DNA from: Clostridiales bacterium
GTDB lineage: Bacteria > Bacillota_A > Clostridia > Christensenellales > Aristaeellaceae
Assembly: GCA_012514855.1 (NCBI GenBank)
Contig: JAAYZL010000185.1
Span: forward strand, 1-10,171
Direction of reading: 5' to 3'
Length of the DNA stretch: 10,171 bases
Shown: piece after piece, positions 7,315-10,171 of the stretch
Position numbering within the stretch: the first letter of the stretch is position 1
Layout: every line of letters starts with the position of its first letter
Notes under the pieces: model-generated
Told to the model about the DNA's origin: nothing
The model's database searches: none
What the model saw: the letters and a program-made list of their open reading frames with translations, nothing else
Program-made: the position numbers and the translations under genes

Positions 7315-7333
7315 AAGTTTCCGATAAGTTTCC
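7315..7333 (+). repeat. Short tandem direct repeat before the dehydrogenase gene
   Basis: AAGTTTCC occurs twice at 7315-7322 and 7326-7333, with an 11-base period. It lies in the 48-base gap between permease 2 and the dehydrogenase, just upstream of the AAAGGA ribosome site. It could be a protein-binding direct repeat or simple chance. No promoter elements are evident beside it. Confidence 0.5.
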
Positions 7334-7353
7334 CATAGAAAGGATAGAACAGC

Positions 7354-8445
7354 ATGGACAAGCGCATGAAGAAGATCGTCATCACGGGGCCGAGGCAGGT
7401 CGAGATACAGGAGGTGCCGATTCCGGAGCCGGGCGAGCAGACGCTCTTGGTCAAGACCGAGCTCTCCGGCGTCAGCGCCGGAACGGAGATGATGCTGTAC
7501 CGCGGCACCTACCCCAACTTCACCGAGCAGAAGTGGCCCCAGTGGCGCGAATACCCGGTGATGCCCGGCTACGAGCTGGTCGGCACGGTCGTGGCCGTCG
7601 GCCCCGGCGGGGCGCAGGGCGCGGGCGGCGGCACGCAGATGGATTCGCTCGGCCCGGCGAGCTCCGTCATCAGGACCGACGTCGGCGAGTTCAAGGTCGG
7701 CGACCGCGTGATCTGCCTGGGCGAGCACGCCGAGTACGCGCTGGTTCCGGCGGTGCTGGCGGCGAAGATTCCGGAAAACGTGTCCTCCGAGGAGGCGACG
7801 CTCGCGGTGCTGGCGACGACGGCGATCCACTGCGTCCACCGCGCCGAGATCCGCTACGGCGACACCGTCGCGGTCGTCGGCTGCGGCGTCTTGGGCTACC
7901 TCGTGATGCAGCACTTAAAGCGCGGCGGCGCGCGCAAAGTCATCGTGCTCGACATGAACGACGAGCGGCTCGCGGTCGCCAAGCAGACCGGCGCGGACGC
8001 GGTCGTCAACCCCGGCAGGGGAAATGCGGTCGAGGCGCTCAGGGCCGCGAACGGGGGCATACTCGCCGACGTGGTCGTCGAGGCGAGCGGCTTCCCGGGC
8101 GCGGCGCAGCAGGCGATGGAGCTCGCGCGCGACCGCGGCCGCGTCGTGCTGCTCGGCTGGCACACCGAGGGCGTGCACTTCGACTTCGGCGAGTTCTACT
8201 TCCACGAGCTCACGGTCGTCGCCTCGCAGGCGATCGGCCCGGAGGCGGGGCTGCCGTACTCCTACGTGCGCTGGACGTCGGACCAGAGCCTCAAGTGGGC
8301 GATCGAGCTGATCGCGGACGGAAAGCTGACGGGCAAATACTTCAAGCCGACGCGCTTCCACTTCAGCGAGATCGAGAAGGTCTATCGGATGATCGACCGG
8401 CGCGACCCGGCCGCGGGGCTGCAGACCGTTCTGACCTGGGATTGA
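7354..8445 (+). CDS. Medium-chain dehydrogenase/reductase, zinc-ligand-deficient, likely NAD-dependent sugar or polyol oxidoreductase
   Basis: The protein has 363 residues with the two-domain medium-chain dehydrogenase plan: an N-terminal GroES-like domain, then a Rossmann domain with GCGVLG (176-181). The second strand ends VIVLD (D200), which favours NAD over NADP. The segment that normally carries the first catalytic zinc Cys reads SGVSAGTE (38-45), and the usual GHE is GYE (72-74). The four-cysteine structural zinc lobe is absent. The SAGTE form recalls the BchC-like group and the dehydrogenase half of bi-domain oxidoreductases. A Gly/Ala-rich insert of about 25 residues (85-110) interrupts the segment normally joining VGPG to VGDRV. 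ATG at 7354 has AAAGGA 9 bases upstream; an internal ATG at codon 5 is possible. By position it would oxidise the imported sugar, or a derivative, for the isomerases. The substrate is unknown. Confidence 0.88.
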   Translation: MDKRMKKIVITGPRQVEIQEVPIPEPGEQTLLVKTELSGVSAGTEMMLYRGTYPNFTEQKWPQWREYPVMPGYELVGTVVAVGPGGAQGAGGGTQMDSLGPASSVIRTDVGEFKVGDRVICLGEHAEYALVPAVLAAKIPENVSSEEATLAVLATTAIHCVHRAEIRYGDTVAVVGCGVLGYLVMQHLKRGGARKVIVLDMNDERLAVAKQTGADAVVNPGRGNAVEALRAANGGILADVVVEASGFPGAAQQAMELARDRGRVVLLGWHTEGVHFDFGEFYFHELTVVASQAIGPEAGLPYSYVRWTSDQSLKWAIELIADGKLTGKYFKPTRFHFSEIEKVYRMIDRRDPAAGLQTVLTWD

Positions 8446-8458
8446 GGAGGGGAGCGCC

Positions 8459-8533
8459 GTGTCAAGCGGTCTCTCGAGACCGGCGAGGTCGCGGCGTTCT
8501 GATATCAACCGACGGCAAGGAGAATCGCGATGA
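8459..8533 (+). CDS. Possible 24-codon leader minigene coupled to the second isomerase
   Basis: GTG at 8459 is preceded by GAGGAGGGG, one of the strongest ribosome sites in the window, with a 6-base spacing. The frame runs 24 codons (Arg/Ser-rich; VSSGLSRPARSRR at its start) and ends with TGA that overlaps the isomerase ATG as ATGA. It fills most of the 84-base gap after the dehydrogenase. A 6-bp hairpin (CGGTCT at 8467-8472, AGACCG at 8477-8482, loop CTCG) lies within it. It could be a coupling peptide, or a relic of a deleted gene start: the ribosome-site and GTG arrangement resembles that of permease 1. No homologue is recognised, and expression is unproven. Confidence 0.35.
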   Translation: MSSGLSRPARSRRSDINRRQGESR

Positions 8534-9372
8534 AGAAGAGTGTGAATTACTGGTCGTTCCCGGCGGGGACTTCGGTGGAGGACGGCATCCGGATGGCGAA
8601 GCGCGCCGGGTTCGCGGGCGTCGAGCTGTCGATGGACGCCGTCGGGCTGCAGGGCATGAACCGCGAAAATGCCGCGCGGGAGGCGAGGAGGATCGCCGAG
8701 GGCGAGGGAATGGCGCTGCCGAGCCTCGCGAGCGGGCTGTGCTGGGACGACCTCCTGACCAGCGCCGTGCCGGAAAGGCGGCAGAGGGCGAGGGACAACA
8801 TCCGCCGCCAGGCGGACATGGCCGCCGAGATGGGCGCGGAATCTTGCCTCGTGCTCGCCGGCGCGGTCGGCGTCGATTTCCTCAAGGACGGCGCGCCGCT
8901 CCTGCCCTACGACGGGGCCTACGACGCGTCGCTCGAGGCATTCGCCGAGCTCGCGCCCTACGCCGAGCGCGCCGGCGTGCAGCTCGCGATCGAGAACGTC
9001 TGGAGCAAGTTCCTGCTCTCGCCGCTCGAGATGCGCGATTTCATCGACAAGATCGGCTCGAAGGCCGTCGGCTGCTACTTCGACGTCGGAAACGTGCTGC
9101 TGACGGGCTACCCGGAGCAGTGGATCAAAATCCTCGGCCGCCGCATCCTCAAGGTGCACTTCAAGGACTACCGCAGGGAGCCGGGCGGGTTCAACTGCTT
9201 CGTCGACCTGCTCTCCGGCGACGTCGACTTTCCCGCGGTCATGCGCGCGTTCGAGGCCGTCGGCTACGACGGCTGGTGCGCCGCGGAGATGATCCCGAAC
9301 TACAGGCAGTTCACCGACCAGACGATCGTCCACGCGTCGCTCGCGATGGATCGCATCTTCGCGGGGGAATAG
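8530..9372 (+). CDS. Sugar phosphate isomerase/epimerase (TIM barrel, hexulose-6-phosphate isomerase-like)
   Basis: The protein has 280 residues, a metal-dependent TIM-barrel isomerase of the same broad superfamily as the product of 405-1304 but of another branch. Predicted metal ligands are E155 (LAIENVW), D185 (CYFDVGN), H210 (KVHFKDY) and E253 (AAEMIP), in canonical order. The segment FVDLLSGDVDFPAVMRAFEAVGYDGW (224-249) is typical of UlaE/SgbU-like and hydroxypyruvate isomerase-like members. There is no signal peptide. ATG at 8530 follows AAGGAG by 7-8 bases. The next gene starts 3 bases after its stop, so the pair is tightly linked. Placed after the dehydrogenase, it may isomerise or epimerise the keto product. 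Similarity to UlaE by eye does not prove a phosphorylated substrate, because no kinase or PTS gene is present here. Confidence 0.9.
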   Translation: MKKSVNYWSFPAGTSVEDGIRMAKRAGFAGVELSMDAVGLQGMNRENAAREARRIAEGEGMALPSLASGLCWDDLLTSAVPERRQRARDNIRRQADMAAEMGAESCLVLAGAVGVDFLKDGAPLLPYDGAYDASLEAFAELAPYAERAGVQLAIENVWSKFLLSPLEMRDFIDKIGSKAVGCYFDVGNVLLTGYPEQWIKILGRRILKVHFKDYRREPGGFNCFVDLLSGDVDFPAVMRAFEAVGYDGWCAAEMIPNYRQFTDQTIVHASLAMDRIFAGE

Positions 9373-9375
9373 GCC

Positions 9376-9978
9376 ATGCGCGAGTATGCGATTGCGAGAA
9401 TCGAGGGCGCGCCGGACTGGGAGAAAATCCCCGCGCTCGGGATCGACAACCACCTGTGGCTCGGGGAATCGGACATCCGCGCCGGGGCGCAGATCTGTTA
9501 TGGGGAGGACGCGCTGTTCGTCCGGCTCCGCGCGTGGGAGAGGCACATCCGCGCGGAGCACACGGGCCGCCCGCACCAGATCGCGGACGACAGTTGTTTG
9601 GAATTCTTCTTCTGCCCCGCGCCGGGCGATACCCGCTATTTCAACGTCGAGATGAACCCGAACGGCGCCCTGTACCTCGGGTTCGGCAGCGGCAGGGCCG
9701 ATCTGGTCAGGCTCCTGGTCGCGGACGAACAGGAGCTGTTCAGGCCGAAGCCGTTCCGCATGGACGGCGGTTGGGGGATCGAGTACCGCGTGCCGTTCGA
9801 GTTCATCCGGCGCTTCCTGCCCGAATTCCGCGCGGAACCGGGGCGGGCGATCCGGGCGAACTGCTACAAGTGCGGCGACAAGACCGCCCGGCCGCACTAC
9901 ATCGCATGGAATCCGCCGGCCTCCGCGACCCCGGACTTCCACCGCCCCGAGGACTTCGGACGCATGGTTTTCGCGTAG
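9376..9978 (+). CDS. Carbohydrate-binding family 9-like (CBM9/DOMON-type) cytoplasmic protein
   Basis: The protein has 200 residues forming a single beta-rich domain. The pattern matches CBM9-like proteins as I know them: an early WLGESDIRAGAQICYGEDALFVRLRAWE strand pair (28-55), then DDSCLEFFFCP (71-81), YFNVEMNPNGALYLGFG (88-104), a middle WGIEYRVPFEFI (133-144), RANCYKCGDKTARPHYIAWNP (160-180) and a C-terminal PDFHRPEDFGRMVF (186-199). CBM9 modules usually sit at the end of secreted xylanases. Here the domain is the whole protein, without signal peptide or catalytic partner, so it should stay in the cytoplasm. It starts 3 bases after the isomerase stop, with GGGGGA inside the end of that gene as ribosome site, so translation is coupled. 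Ligand and role are unknown. Binding a sugar intermediate, or an enzymatic use of the fold, are both possible. Confidence 0.82.
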   Translation: MREYAIARIEGAPDWEKIPALGIDNHLWLGESDIRAGAQICYGEDALFVRLRAWERHIRAEHTGRPHQIADDSCLEFFFCPAPGDTRYFNVEMNPNGALYLGFGSGRADLVRLLVADEQELFRPKPFRMDGGWGIEYRVPFEFIRRFLPEFRAEPGRAIRANCYKCGDKTARPHYIAWNPPASATPDFHRPEDFGRMVFA

Positions 9979-10171
9979 CGGCGCGGCCCGAGCGCCCTTC
10001 GGCATCCTGGACCGATCCCCGGAAGACGGACATTGAAAAAGAAAGCCCCCTGTCGTAGAATAATACTAATTCCAAACATCAATGCGTCGCCGCGCCGGAT
10101 CTTTTCCCGTCCCGCGTTGTCGCTTTCCGCTCAACGTAGCGCTGCTACGCCTCGCTCCGGCTCCTAGGTAA
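9979..10171. other. Downstream intergenic stretch without a convincing gene
   Basis: These 193 bases follow the CBM9-like gene to the window edge. No hairpin followed by a U-run is visible, so the operon's terminator is not identified. Bases 10030-10080 are AT-rich relative to the rest. A 29-codon frame from ATG at 10082 runs to TAA at the last base but has no ribosome site and looks fortuitous. A short palindrome CGTAGC-GCT-GCTACG lies at 10135-10149. Confidence 0.6.
10033..10061 (+). promoter_or_regulatory. Possible promoter for a gene beyond the right edge
   Basis: TTGAAA (10033-10038) and TAGAAT (10056-10061) are spaced by 17 bases in an AT-rich patch after the operon. Both boxes carry mismatches at informative positions, so this is weaker than the two promoters in the divergent region. 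No gene start with a ribosome site follows within the window. Confidence 0.35.

Noticed and set aside
8467..8482. The 6-bp hairpin in the dehydrogenase-isomerase gap as a terminator.
   Set aside because: The stem is short, no U-run follows, and the next gene is in the same orientation with a good ribosome site.
5850..10058. A 4.2-kb stop-free frame on the plus strand (about 1400 codons).
   Set aside because: It crosses five well-supported genes in another frame and is dominated by Arg, Gly, Ala and Asp, as expected from a shifted reading of GC-rich codons. It has no recognisable domain.
10082..10171. A 29-codon frame ending at the last base.
   Set aside because: It has no Shine-Dalgarno site, its composition looks non-coding, and there is no recognisable similarity.
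1..10171. CRISPR arrays, tRNA or rRNA genes, insertion sequences, attachment sites and toxin-antitoxin or defence genes.
   Set aside because: I saw no regularly spaced repeats, no tRNA-like or rRNA segments, no transposase or integrase motifs and no defence domains; almost all sequence is explained by the sugar locus.

Overview
The window is a compact, GC-rich carbohydrate uptake and catabolism locus made of two divergent operons that share a 210-base control region (2549-2758). The likely host is a high-GC Bacillota (Clostridia-type, possibly Christensenellales-like). The grounds are strong purine-rich Shine-Dalgarno sites (AGGAGG variants), consensus-like sigma-A promoters, and a substrate-binding protein with a short Clostridia-style signal peptide. 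This placement is an inference from style, not from a marker gene.

The leftward operon reads from the control region toward base 1. It holds a ROK-family regulator with an N-terminal winged helix (1316-2548), a TIM-barrel sugar isomerase/epimerase (405-1304), and the first 126 codons of a YczE/YitT-like membrane protein that runs off the left edge (1-380). Gaps are 11 and 24 bases, so the three are almost certainly co-transcribed.

The rightward operon begins at a TTGACA-17-TATCAT promoter. It holds a double-domain sugar ABC ATPase (2759-4255), a permease (4268-5233), a periplasmic-type sugar-binding protein (5278-6243), a second permease (6319-7305), a medium-chain dehydrogenase without the usual zinc ligands (7354-8445), a second TIM-barrel isomerase (8530-9372) and a cytoplasmic CBM9-like protein (9376-9978). 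A perfect 11-bp stem-loop lies between the binding-protein gene and the second permease gene. A 24-codon minigene may lie just before the second isomerase gene. A perfect 5-bp inverted repeat sits between the -35 and -10 of the rightward promoter and is the best operator candidate.

Taken together, the ROK protein probably senses a sugar or sugar derivative and controls both operons. The ABC system would import the ligand, possibly through a heterodimeric channel. The dehydrogenase and the two isomerases would oxidise and rearrange it, and the CBM9-like protein may bind it or an intermediate. No kinase, aldolase or glycoside hydrolase is visible, so the pathway is incomplete here and its substrate cannot be named. 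The last 193 bases (9979-10171) hold no convincing gene. They contain a promoter-like pair and a short palindrome, and may begin the next unit.
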